Source of the DNA: an uncultured Bacteroidaceae bacterium
Lineage (GTDB): Bacteria > Bacteroidota > Bacteroidia > Bacteroidales > Bacteroidaceae
DNA length: 6,020 bases
Direction of reading: 5' to 3'
Assembly: GCA_904501775.1 (NCBI GenBank)
Contig: CAJGCJ010000116.1
Coordinates: forward strand, 1-6,020
Position 1 is the first letter of the stretch; the number at the start of each line of letters is the position of its first letter. Under the pieces are notes generated by a model. The model saw only the letters and a list, made by a program, of their open reading frames with translations, did not search any database and was not told the DNA's origin. Of this stretch, positions 1 through 5,981 are shown in pieces. The position numbers and the translations under genes were made by a program.

Positions 1-480
1 ACGCGATACCTGAGCACCACCGAATGAACGGTTAGCAAGAAGACCGCCGTACTCGCGTGCGAAAGGAACACCCTGAGCAACACACTGGTCGATGATAGCG
101 CCCGAAACCTCGGCAAGACGATGAACGTTAGCCTCGCGTGCACGATAGTCACCACCCTTTATTGTATCGTAGAAAAGACGGTAAACAGAGTCGCCGTCGT
201 TCTGATAGTTTTTAGCTGCATTGATACCACCCTGAGCCGCGATTGAGTGAGCACGACGGGGAGAGTCCTGAATACAGAAGTTAAGCACGTTGAAACCCAT
301 TGCACCAAGTGAAGCGGCTGCCGAAGCACCTGCAAGACCTGTACCTACAACGATGATGTCGAGGTTACGCTTGTTAGCGGGGTTCACCAATTTCTGATGT
401 GCCTTATAGTTGGTCCATTTCTCAGCCAACGGGCCTTCAGGAATTTTAGAATTCAGTTTTTCTGAACTAATCTTAGCCAT
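1..480 (-). CDS. sdhA: Succinate dehydrogenase / fumarate reductase flavoprotein subunit, N-terminal part (cut by window edge)
   Basis: Flavoprotein subunit that oxidises succinate or reduces fumarate at a covalently bound FAD on the cytoplasmic face of the membrane. I translated 160 codons from the ATG at 478-480 down to base 1 with no stop; the family is about 600-660 residues, so roughly three quarters is missing. Visible motifs are the dinucleotide-binding segment DIIVVGTGLAGASAA (GxGxxG at residues 46-51) and RAHSIAAQGGIN at 76-87, where His78 matches the family's covalent FAD histidine. A long N-terminal extension before the FAD fold (about 40 residues) fits the Bacteroidota/epsilon-type enzymes. 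It follows sdhC by 40 nt and is presumably co-transcribed with it. No clear Shine-Dalgarno is seen; the leader is A-rich. In anaerobic Bacteroidales the complex usually works as menaquinol:fumarate reductase (often called frdA); direction cannot be told from sequence. Confidence 0.95.
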   Translation of the reverse strand, partial: MAKISSEKLNSKIPEGPLAEKWTNYKAHQKLVNPANKRNLDIIVVGTGLAGASAAASLGAMGFNVLNFCIQDSPRRAHSIAAQGGINAAKNYQNDGDSVYRLFYDTIKGGDYRAREANVHRLAEVSGAIIDQCVAQGVPFAREYGGLLANRSFGGAQVSR

Positions 481-520
481 AATATATCTTTTTTATGATT
501 TTACAATTAATGGATTATGC

Positions 521-1210
521 TTAGCAACCTGCACAAGGACAGAAAGCGTAAACAAGAACAACTGCTGCAAAGCCGAGGATGATAACGCTTGAAACAACGT
601 TACCGATGCAACGCCAGCGGTTGAACCAAATCTGGTTGTTCCAACCAAGAGTCTGCATTGCACTCCAGAAACCGTGTGTAAGGTGGAACCAAAGAGCAAC
701 CAACCAAACGAGATAGAGGATTACATACACAATGCAAGAGAATGTCTCCTTGATGTAGTGTGTACCGTCGGCAGCAAGCTCAACGCCGTCAACGTGAACA
801 CCGAGCATGTGCAATACCTCAACGAGCTGCATGTTAGCCCAGAAGTTGTAAAGGTGAAGACCCATACCCAAAAGTACGATAACACCAAGAACGAACATGT
901 TCTGTGATGCCCACTCAACCTCTTTAGGCTGCTTTGTGTAGTCGTAACGCTGAGTACCGCGAGCTTTTCTGTTCTGCATTGTAAGAATGAATGCATAAAC
1001 AAAGTGCAATACAACAAGAGCAGCAAGACCCGCTGTTGCTACAAGTGCATACCAGTTAGCACCAAGGAACTCACAAATCATGTTGTACGCGTCGCCACTG
1101 AAAAGAGCGACCAAGTTCATTGACATGTGGAAAAGAAGGAAAAGAACAAGGGCAATACCCGAAACGCTCATAATCACCTTTCTTCCCACAGAAGAATTAA
1201 GTAACCACAT
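521..1210 (-). CDS. sdhC: Succinate dehydrogenase / fumarate reductase cytochrome b subunit (b558-type, di-heme membrane anchor)
   Basis: Membrane anchor that carries heme b and passes electrons between menaquinone and the FAD/Fe-S subunits. The 229-residue protein has five hydrophobic segments at about 13-35, 54-78, 104-126, 157-178 and 205-224, as in the single-anchor b558 family (Bacillus/Wolinella type). Histidines in helices I-IV (H28, H69, H119, H176, with H179 close by) are the likely axial ligands of two hemes; this assignment is by position, not alignment. The start MWLLNSSVGRK is typical of the family and the length is normal. It is the first gene of the C-A-(B) operon, 40 nt ahead of sdhA. 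Isoleucine is coded only by ATT/ATC and never ATA, unlike mnmG and uvrC, which suggests strong expression. The tail ends in an unusual CPCAGC. It is also called frdC when the complex acts as a fumarate reductase. Confidence 0.95.
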   Translation of the reverse strand: MWLLNSSVGRKVIMSVSGIALVLFLLFHMSMNLVALFSGDAYNMICEFLGANWYALVATAGLAALVVLHFVYAFILTMQNRKARGTQRYDYTKQPKEVEWASQNMFVLGVIVLLGMGLHLYNFWANMQLVEVLHMLGVHVDGVELAADGTHYIKETFSCIVYVILYLVWLVALWFHLTHGFWSAMQTLGWNNQIWFNRWRCIGNVVSSVIILGFAAVVLVYAFCPCAGC

Positions 1211-1281
1211 AATGAATTGATATTAAATTATTTAATTAATAAATTGTTTGAATTTTCCAGTAATTCACCTTTTACAAATAG

Positions 1282-1289
1282 CAAAAATA
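1282..1289 (-). promoter_or_regulatory. Candidate -7 box of the sdhCAB promoter
   Basis: Read on the minus strand the bases are TATTTTTG, a full match to the Bacteroidota sigma-ABfr -7 consensus TAnnTTTG. No good TTG (-33) element is visible about 20 bp upstream, only weak T-rich sequence. Transcription from here would give a leader of roughly 65 nt before sdhC. A/T-rich DNA makes chance matches likely, so confidence is moderate. Confidence 0.4.
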
Positions 1290-1382
1290 AAGTTTTTTTG
1301 TTAAACACACACTAAAAACCGATTTTTATTTAGGCGCCACCGAATTTATTTTTACTACACATCAAAAGTGAAAAAATAGTTG

Positions 1383-1390
1383 TATCTTCG
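1383..1390 (+). promoter_or_regulatory. Candidate -7 box of the mnmG-apt-uvrC promoter
   Basis: TATCTTCG differs from the Bacteroidota -7 consensus TAnnTTTG at one position. It lies 30 bp before the mnmG start codon, giving a short leader of about 20-25 nt. A clear -33 TTG is not present at the usual distance. Confidence 0.4.
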
Positions 1391-1407
1391 TCCGATAATA
1401 TAACATT

Positions 1408-1413
1408 AGAGGA
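1408..1413 (+). promoter_or_regulatory. Shine-Dalgarno-like site that supports the GTG start of mnmG
   Basis: AGAGGA ends 7 nt before the GTG at 1421. Such motifs are uncommon in Bacteroidota, so its presence helps to choose this non-ATG start. No in-frame ATG exists upstream, and the translated N-terminus (MIFEYDILVIGAGHAG) begins at the usual place for the family. Confidence 0.5.
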
Positions 1414-1420
1414 TAATACT

Positions 1421-3292
1421 GTGATTTTTGAGTACGACATATTGGTTATTGGCGCCGGACATGCCGGCTGTGAAGCCGCTGCTGCAGCAGCAAATCTGGG
1501 TATGAAAACATGTCTGATGACAATAGACATGAACAAGATTGCACAGATGAGCTGCAACCCCGCCATAGGTGGTATTGCCAAGGGACAGATTGTAAGAGAG
1601 ATTGACGCACTTGGAGGCTACATGGGATTTGTTACCGACAGCACCTCGATACAGTTCAGAATGTTAAACCGCTCAAAAGGACCGGCAATGTGGAGCCCGC
1701 GAGCACAATGCGACAGAACAAAATTCAGCATCCTGTGGAGAGAGATTCTTGAGAATATCCCCAACCTGCACATGTGGCAGGACTGCGCCACCGAACTTAT
1801 TGTCGAGAACAAAAAGGCCGTTGGCGTAAAGACACAGTTGGGAGCTGAGTTCCGCGCTAAAAGCATAATCATAACAGCCGGAACATTCCTCAACGGACTC
1901 ATGCACATTGGCAAGGTGCAGATTGAAGGCGGCCGAATAGCCGAGCCTGCAGCCAAAGGACTGACCGAATCCATCATAAAGCATGGAATCACATCAGGAA
2001 GAATGAAAACCGGCACCCCTGTGCGCCTCGACAAACGCAGCATAAACCTACAACTCACTGATATTCAACCGGGTGACACCGATTTTCACAGTTTCTCGTT
2101 CGACAAAGTAGAACGTAGTCTGCAACAGAAACCATGCTGGGGATGCTACACCAACCCCGAGGTGCACGAGACACTCAGAGACGGCCTTGCCGATTCGCCA
2201 TTGTACAACGGACAGATACAGAGCATAGGACCACGTTATTGCCCAAGCATAGAAACAAAGATTGTAACCTTTGCCGAGCGCGACAGACACCTGCTGTTCC
2301 TTGAGCCCGAAGGCGAGACAACGCAAGAGATTTATGTCAACGGTTTCTCGTCGTCGCTTCCAATGGACATACAGTTGAACGCACTACGAAAGATTCCGGC
2401 ATTAAAGGATGCAGTGGCCTATCGCCCCGGATATGCAATTGAATATGATTACTTCGACCCCACACAGTTAAGACATACGCTTGAATCGAAGATTATAGAG
2501 AATCTCTATTTCGCCGGACAGGTAAACGGTACGACCGGATATGAAGAGGCCGCCGGACAAGGTATAATCGCCGGAATAAATGCTGCACAAAAAATCAAGG
2601 GTGGAGAAGAATTTGTACTGCACCGCAACGAAGCATATATCGGTGTTCTAATCGACGACCTTGTAACGAAAGGTGTCGATGAACCCTACCGAATGTTTAC
2701 CTCACGCGCTGAATACCGCATATTATTGAGAGCCGACAATGCCGACTCGAGATTGACCGAAAAGGCATATAAACTGGGGCTTGCAACCGAGAAGAGATAT
2801 CAGCGTCTGCAGTACAAAACAAAGAAGAGAGACGAGATAATTGAGTTCATCGAAAGCTTCTCGGTAAAAGCAAACCTCATAAACGAAGGACTCGAGACGT
2901 TGGGCACTACTCCACTCACACGAGGATGCAAACTCGCATCGATAATAGAACGCCCGCAGGTGACAATAGAAGGAATTGCAAAATTCATTCCTGCGCTCGA
3001 GTCGAGACTCTCACGACTTGGCGACGACAGGGACGAGATTGTAGAGTCGGCCGAGATTGAGATAAAGTACCGCGGTTACATAGAACGCGAAAGAGAGCTT
3101 GCACAGAAGATGCAAAGACTGGAGAACATCCGCATCAAAGGCCGCTTCGATTATAACAATCTTGAATCGCTGTCGACCGAAGCACGACAGAAACTCACAA
3201 CAATACAGCCCGAGACGCTTGCCCAAGCAAGCAGAATTCCCGGTGTGTCGCCAAGCGACATAAATGTACTTCTGGTGCTTGCCCATAAATAA
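1421..3292 (+). CDS. mnmG: tRNA uridine-5-carboxymethylaminomethyl(34) synthesis enzyme MnmG (GidA)
   Basis: FAD-dependent enzyme that, with the GTPase MnmE, places the carboxymethylaminomethyl group on U34 of certain tRNAs in the cytoplasm. The 623-residue length matches the family (E. coli about 629). The FAD Rossmann motif GAGHAG is at 11-16 and SCNPAIGG at 44-51 contains the conserved Cys45. The first GidA signature, GPRYCPSIE, is at 270-278 with conserved Cys274; the second, with FAGQVNGTTGYEEAA, is at 364-378. PYRMFTSRAEYR lies around 422-433. The C-terminal helical tRNA/MnmE-binding region includes KYRGYIERERE and ends SRIPGVSPSDINVLLVLA, so the protein is complete. The start is GTG, backed by a Shine-Dalgarno-like motif. 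It is the first gene of a probable operon with apt and uvrC; a parS site lies just past its stop codon. Confidence 0.98.
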   Translation: MIFEYDILVIGAGHAGCEAAAAAANLGMKTCLMTIDMNKIAQMSCNPAIGGIAKGQIVREIDALGGYMGFVTDSTSIQFRMLNRSKGPAMWSPRAQCDRTKFSILWREILENIPNLHMWQDCATELIVENKKAVGVKTQLGAEFRAKSIIITAGTFLNGLMHIGKVQIEGGRIAEPAAKGLTESIIKHGITSGRMKTGTPVRLDKRSINLQLTDIQPGDTDFHSFSFDKVERSLQQKPCWGCYTNPEVHETLRDGLADSPLYNGQIQSIGPRYCPSIETKIVTFAERDRHLLFLEPEGETTQEIYVNGFSSSLPMDIQLNALRKIPALKDAVAYRPGYAIEYDYFDPTQLRHTLESKIIENLYFAGQVNGTTGYEEAAGQGIIAGINAAQKIKGGEEFVLHRNEAYIGVLIDDLVTKGVDEPYRMFTSRAEYRILLRADNADSRLTEKAYKLGLATEKRYQRLQYKTKKRDEIIEFIESFSVKANLINEGLETLGTTPLTRGCKLASIIERPQVTIEGIAKFIPALESRLSRLGDDRDEIVESAEIEIKYRGYIERERELAQKMQRLENIRIKGRFDYNNLESLSTEARQKLTTIQPETLAQASRIPGVSPSDINVLLVLAHK

Positions 3293-3293
3293 A

Positions 3294-3309
3294 TGTTTCA
3301 CGTGGAACA
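3294..3309. promoter_or_regulatory. parS: parS centromere site (ParB-binding palindrome)
   Basis: The plus strand reads TGTTTCACGTGGAACA and the minus strand TGTTCCACGTGAAACA. The latter is an exact match to the consensus TGTTNCACGTGAAACA bound by chromosomal ParB/Spo0J proteins. By simple base counting an exact match is expected by chance in a window this size about once in 10^5. It starts one base after the mnmG stop codon, in the 45-nt gap before apt. ParB-family proteins load here and spread to organise and segregate the origin region; parS sites and mnmG (gidA) are both commonly origin-proximal in bacteria. It is the only CACGTG-centred site I found in the window. ParB binding itself is inferred. 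Confidence 0.88.
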
Positions 3310-3337
3310 ATAGAGAACTAAACAAAAACATAAAGCC

Positions 3338-3871
3338 ATGAACAAAGATTTACTGCTTAGCAATCTGAGAAACATTCCCGACTTTCCTATACCCGGAATA
3401 CAGTTCAAGGATGTTACTTCACTCTTCAAAAAACCTGAGTGCTTGAAAGAACTCAACGATGCACTTTACGAGTTATACAAAGACTGCGGCATCACAAAAG
3501 TCGTAGGCATCGAGTCGAGAGGTTTTGTTATGGGCTCAGCTTTGGCAATAAGACTAAATGCCGGATTCGTACCTATCCGCAAACCCGGCAAGTTACCAGC
3601 CGAAACAATAAGCGAGAGCTACAGCAAAGAGTATGGTACCGACACAATAGAGATTCACAAGGATGCAATAGACGAGAACGACGTTGTTCTTATCCACGAC
3701 GATCTTCTTGCTACAGGCGGGACCATGTTGGCCGCTTACAATCTTGTAAAGAAGCTCAACCCAAAGAATGTTATGATAAACTTCCTTATTGAGCTCGACG
3801 GCCTAAACGGACGTGCAATCTTCCCCGAAGACGCAGACGTACAATCGCTTTTAACAGTAGAGGGCGACTAA
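3338..3871 (+). CDS. apt: Adenine phosphoribosyltransferase
   Basis: Purine-salvage enzyme that makes AMP and pyrophosphate from adenine and PRPP in the cytoplasm. The 177-residue type I phosphoribosyltransferase has the N-terminal family segment IPDFPIPGIQFKDVTSLF (13-30), the ESRGF loop at 59-63, the flexible catalytic loop RKPGKLPAET at 81-90, and the PRPP-binding motif VVLIHDDLLATGGT at 116-129 with its acidic pair D121-D122. Glu105 (TIEIH) matches the adenine-site acidic residue of the family. Length is normal. The ATG at 3338 is preceded by an A-rich stretch without Shine-Dalgarno. The gap to mnmG is 45 nt with no terminator, and the TAA stop is immediately followed by the uvrC ATG, so co-transcription with uvrC is likely. 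Confidence 0.98.
   Translation: MNKDLLLSNLRNIPDFPIPGIQFKDVTSLFKKPECLKELNDALYELYKDCGITKVVGIESRGFVMGSALAIRLNAGFVPIRKPGKLPAETISESYSKEYGTDTIEIHKDAIDENDVVLIHDDLLATGGTMLAAYNLVKKLNPKNVMINFLIELDGLNGRAIFPEDADVQSLLTVEGD
3859..3864 (+). promoter_or_regulatory. Shine-Dalgarno-like site for uvrC inside the end of apt
   Basis: AGAGGG lies within the last codons of apt (Val-Glu-Gly), ending 7 nt before the uvrC ATG. The spacing equals that seen before mnmG. It may support re-initiation or coupled translation at the TAAATG junction. The bases are also constrained by apt coding, so the match could be incidental. Confidence 0.35.
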
Positions 3872-5692
3872 ATGAAAAAAGAGGATAAGCGCAATAATGA
3901 AGAACACCTTAAGGGCATCGTAAACAACCTGCCCGACTCCCCCGGATGCTATCAGTATCTGAACAGCGAAGGGGTTATAATCTATGTTGGAAAAGCGAAG
4001 AACCTGAAGCGCCGCGTATCCTCTTATTTTAACAAAGAGCAGCAAAGCCTGAAGACAAGACTTCTTGTCTCGAAGATTTGCGATATAAAATATGTTGTAG
4101 TGAACAGCGAGACTGATGCACTTCTTCTTGAGAACAACCTCATAAAGAAGCATCAGCCTCGCTATAATGTTTTATTGAAGGACGACAAGACCTACCCCTC
4201 TATCTGTATAACAAACGACTACTTTCCCAAACTCTTCAAGACACGAAAGATAATAAGGGGAGCCGGCACATATTTCGGACCTTACAGCAATGCCGGGGCA
4301 CTGAACGCAATGATAGAGCTCATAAAGGAGTTATATGCACTGCGCACCTGCAACCTTAAACTGACACCCGAAACAATTCGCGAAGGAAGATACGATGCCT
4401 GCTTGGAATATCAGATAAAAAAGTGCAACGCTCCATGTATCGGATGCATAACACACGAAGATTATCAGAAACAGATAAGCGAAATAAAGTCGATATTAAA
4501 AGGAGATATAAAGCCTTTACAGGAGACTCTTTTGAATGAAATGAAAGAGAAGGCCGCCGAACTGAAATTCGAAGAGGCACAAAAGATAAAGGAGAGATTC
4601 GATTTAATCGAAAACTTCAGAACACGCAGCGAGGTCGTAAGCCCTACCCTGAACAATATCGATGTATTCAGCATTGAAAGCGACGAAAAGAGTGCATATA
4701 TAAATTTTCTGCACATTACGAATGGTTGCATAAATCAGGCATATACTTTTGAATACAAGAAAAAGCTCGATGAAAGCGACGAAGAACTACTCGCTATGGG
4801 TATAGTGGAAATGAGGGAGAGATTCAAAAGCAAAGCCCGGGAAATAATCGTTCCTTTCAATATTGAACTTGCCATAGAGAACACCATAGTAAGCACTCCT
4901 CAAAGAGGTGAGAAAGCAAGACTTCTGTCACTATCAAAACTGAACGTAAAACAGTACAAGGCAGACAGACTAAAACAAGAAGAGAAACTGAATCCCGAAC
5001 AGAAAGCGACTCGCCTGATGAAGGAGATACAGCAGGCAATGGGTATGGAAAAACTGCCCGTTATAATCGAGACTTTTGACAATTCAAACATACAAGGCAG
5101 CGATGCTGTTGCTGCATGCGTCGTATTCAAGAAACTGAAACCGTCAAAAAAAGACTACAGGAAATACAACATAAAAACGGTCGACGGAGCCGATGATTAT
5201 GCATCGATGCGAGAGGTTGTAAGACGCCGTTACAGACGCGCCATAGAGGAGGAGACTCCCCTACCCAACCTGATTATCGCCGACGGCGGCAAGGGACAGA
5301 TAGAAGCCATAAGAACGGTTATAGAAGACGAACTGAAGCTGAACATTCCCATTGCCGGACTGGTAAAGGATGGCAAGCATAGGACATCGGAACTTATCGT
5401 CGGCAAAAACGGAGAATCGATAGGATTGAAACAGCACAGTGCACTCTTCCGTCTTATGACACATATACAGGACGAAGTGCACCGTTTTGCCATAACATTC
5501 CACCGCGACAAACGCAGTAAACGTCAGATTGCATCGGAACTCGACACAATAAAAGGTATCGGTAAAAAGAGTAAAGAAGAGTTGCTAAATAAATTCAAAA
5601 GCGTAAAAAGAATCAAAGAGGCTACAGCGGAACAGCTTGCCGAAGTTGTAGGCAAGGCTAAGGCCGAGATAATAAAAAGTCACTATAAATAA
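3872..5692 (+). CDS. uvrC: Excinuclease ABC subunit C (UvrC)
   Basis: Nuclease of nucleotide excision repair that joins the UvrB-DNA complex and cuts both sides of a lesion. At 606 residues it is full length (E. coli 610). Domains in order: GIY-YIG nuclease at about 19-100, with GCY at 25-27, YVG at 38-40, R47/R48 and metal-binding Glu87; a cysteine cluster C160, C177, C185, C189 whose last three keep the 8- and 4-residue steps of the E. coli Fe-S ligands, with an extra C192; the UVR domain for UvrB contact at about 213-249; the RNase H-like nuclease with D403 (TFDNSN), D471 (IADGGKGQ) and H537 (DEVHRFA); and a C-terminal helix-hairpin-helix region from about 555, with GIGKKSKEELL. All catalytic residues are present. 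The ATG directly follows the apt stop. ATA (Ile) and AGA (Arg) codons are frequent. Confidence 0.98.
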   Translation: MKKEDKRNNEEHLKGIVNNLPDSPGCYQYLNSEGVIIYVGKAKNLKRRVSSYFNKEQQSLKTRLLVSKICDIKYVVVNSETDALLLENNLIKKHQPRYNVLLKDDKTYPSICITNDYFPKLFKTRKIIRGAGTYFGPYSNAGALNAMIELIKELYALRTCNLKLTPETIREGRYDACLEYQIKKCNAPCIGCITHEDYQKQISEIKSILKGDIKPLQETLLNEMKEKAAELKFEEAQKIKERFDLIENFRTRSEVVSPTLNNIDVFSIESDEKSAYINFLHITNGCINQAYTFEYKKKLDESDEELLAMGIVEMRERFKSKAREIIVPFNIELAIENTIVSTPQRGEKARLLSLSKLNVKQYKADRLKQEEKLNPEQKATRLMKEIQQAMGMEKLPVIIETFDNSNIQGSDAVAACVVFKKLKPSKKDYRKYNIKTVDGADDYASMREVVRRRYRRAIEEETPLPNLIIADGGKGQIEAIRTVIEDELKLNIPIAGLVKDGKHRTSELIVGKNGESIGLKQHSALFRLMTHIQDEVHRFAITFHRDKRSKRQIASELDTIKGIGKKSKEELLNKFKSVKRIKEATAEQLAEVVGKAKAEIIKSHYK

Positions 5693-5714
5693 CCCCGGAT
5701 ATTTATTACAGGCA

Positions 5715-5831
5715 CTATATATATTCCGCCTTTTTGTTGCTATCTTTGAGATAATACTCTAAGATTTTCTTTGGCGACAAGTCGCGCTCCTTTGGGGCAC
5801 TAAAGCGCCCGTTGTCGCAAACAACGCTCAT
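5715..5831 (-). other. Possible small reading frame in repeat copy 1 (38 residues, doubtful gene)
   Basis: From the ATG at 5829-5831 the minus strand encodes 38 residues beginning MSVVCDNGRFSAPKERD and ending LKDSNKKAEYI, with a TAG stop at 5715-5717. The start codon lies in the loop of the 7-bp hairpin. I recognise no domain, signal peptide or membrane segment; the peptide is hydrophilic and lysine-rich. The 150-bp period is 50 codons, so the frame is kept between copies and is open from the stop of copy 2 onwards. It may be only a by-product of the repeat sequence. Confidence 0.2.
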
Positions 5832-5882
5832 TTCGCGTTGTCGCTGTAAAATATTGGAGCAAGCTTGGCTTTATTTCGCTCG
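5722..5882. repeat. Tandem intergenic repeat, copy 1 (150-bp period)
   Basis: This unit begins shortly after uvrC. Near-identity with copy 2 starts at 5733 (aligned with 5883); weaker similarity, 7 of 11 bases, reaches back to 5722. Aligned bases 5733-5870 differ from copy 2 at only two positions (5786 G/A, 5788 T/C). The unit holds a -7-like box TATCTTTG (5741-5748). The heptamer TTGTCGC occurs three times, inverted at 5774-5780 and direct at 5812-5818 and 5838-5844. There is a perfect 7-bp hairpin, ACAACGC/GCGTTGT, at 5821-5841 with a 7-base loop, and the palindrome CAAGCTTG at 5860-5867. It also contains a small minus-strand reading frame. It resembles dispersed intergenic repeats in general design, but I do not recognise a named family. 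Confidence 0.92.
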
Positions 5883-5981
5883 TTTGTTGCTATCTTTGAG
5901 ATAATACTCTAAGATTTTCTTTGGCGACAAGTCGCACCCCTTTGGGGCACTAAAGCGCCCGTTGTCGCAAACAACGCTCAT
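5871..5981 (-). other. Possible small reading frame in repeat copy 2 (36 residues, doubtful gene)
   Basis: This is the counterpart of the frame in copy 1: 36 residues beginning MSVVCDNGRFSAPKGCD and ending LKDSNKRAK, with a TAA stop at 5871-5873. The two base changes between copies turn Glu-Arg into Gly-Cys, which speaks against strong protein constraint. No function can be assigned. Confidence 0.18.

Larger units (their letters stand above)
1211..1420. promoter_or_regulatory. Divergent intergenic promoter region between sdhC and mnmG
   Basis: This 210-bp spacer is strongly A/T-rich and separates two outward-facing operons. It contains a -7-like box for each direction (listed separately), an A/T near-palindrome around TTAATTAA at 1232-1239 in the presumed sdhC leader, and a Shine-Dalgarno-like motif before mnmG. 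I found no riboswitch-like structure, tRNA or small gene in it. Confidence 0.7.

Noticed and set aside
493..907. Open frames on both strands overlapping sdhC (493-699 minus, 674-907 plus, 721-1026 minus)
   Set aside because: They lie within or across sdhC, which has strong membrane-protein and heme-ligand evidence; their translations have no recognisable features.
1226..1245. Operator at the A/T near-palindrome in the sdhC leader
   Set aside because: Only 16 of 20 positions are symmetric in DNA made almost entirely of A and T, so the symmetry is easily due to chance.
1330..2326. Minus-strand open frames opposite mnmG
   Set aside because: They are antisense shadows of a fully conserved gene and show no domain.
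3293..3337. Reading the mnmG-apt palindrome as a transcription terminator
   Set aside because: The palindrome has almost no loop, is not followed by T residues, and matches parS exactly, which explains it better.
3439..3792. Plus-strand 117-codon frame within apt
   Set aside because: It is an out-of-frame shadow of apt; the composition is arginine-rich and without domain features.
3851..5511. Minus-strand open frames opposite uvrC
   Set aside because: Cysteine/serine/leucine-rich antisense translations typical of shadows; uvrC itself is intact and conserved.
5685..5706. A/T-only inverted repeat ATAAATA/TATTTAT around the uvrC stop codon as a terminator
   Set aside because: The 7-bp stem has no G-C pairs and is not followed by a T run, so it is too weak to call an intrinsic terminator.
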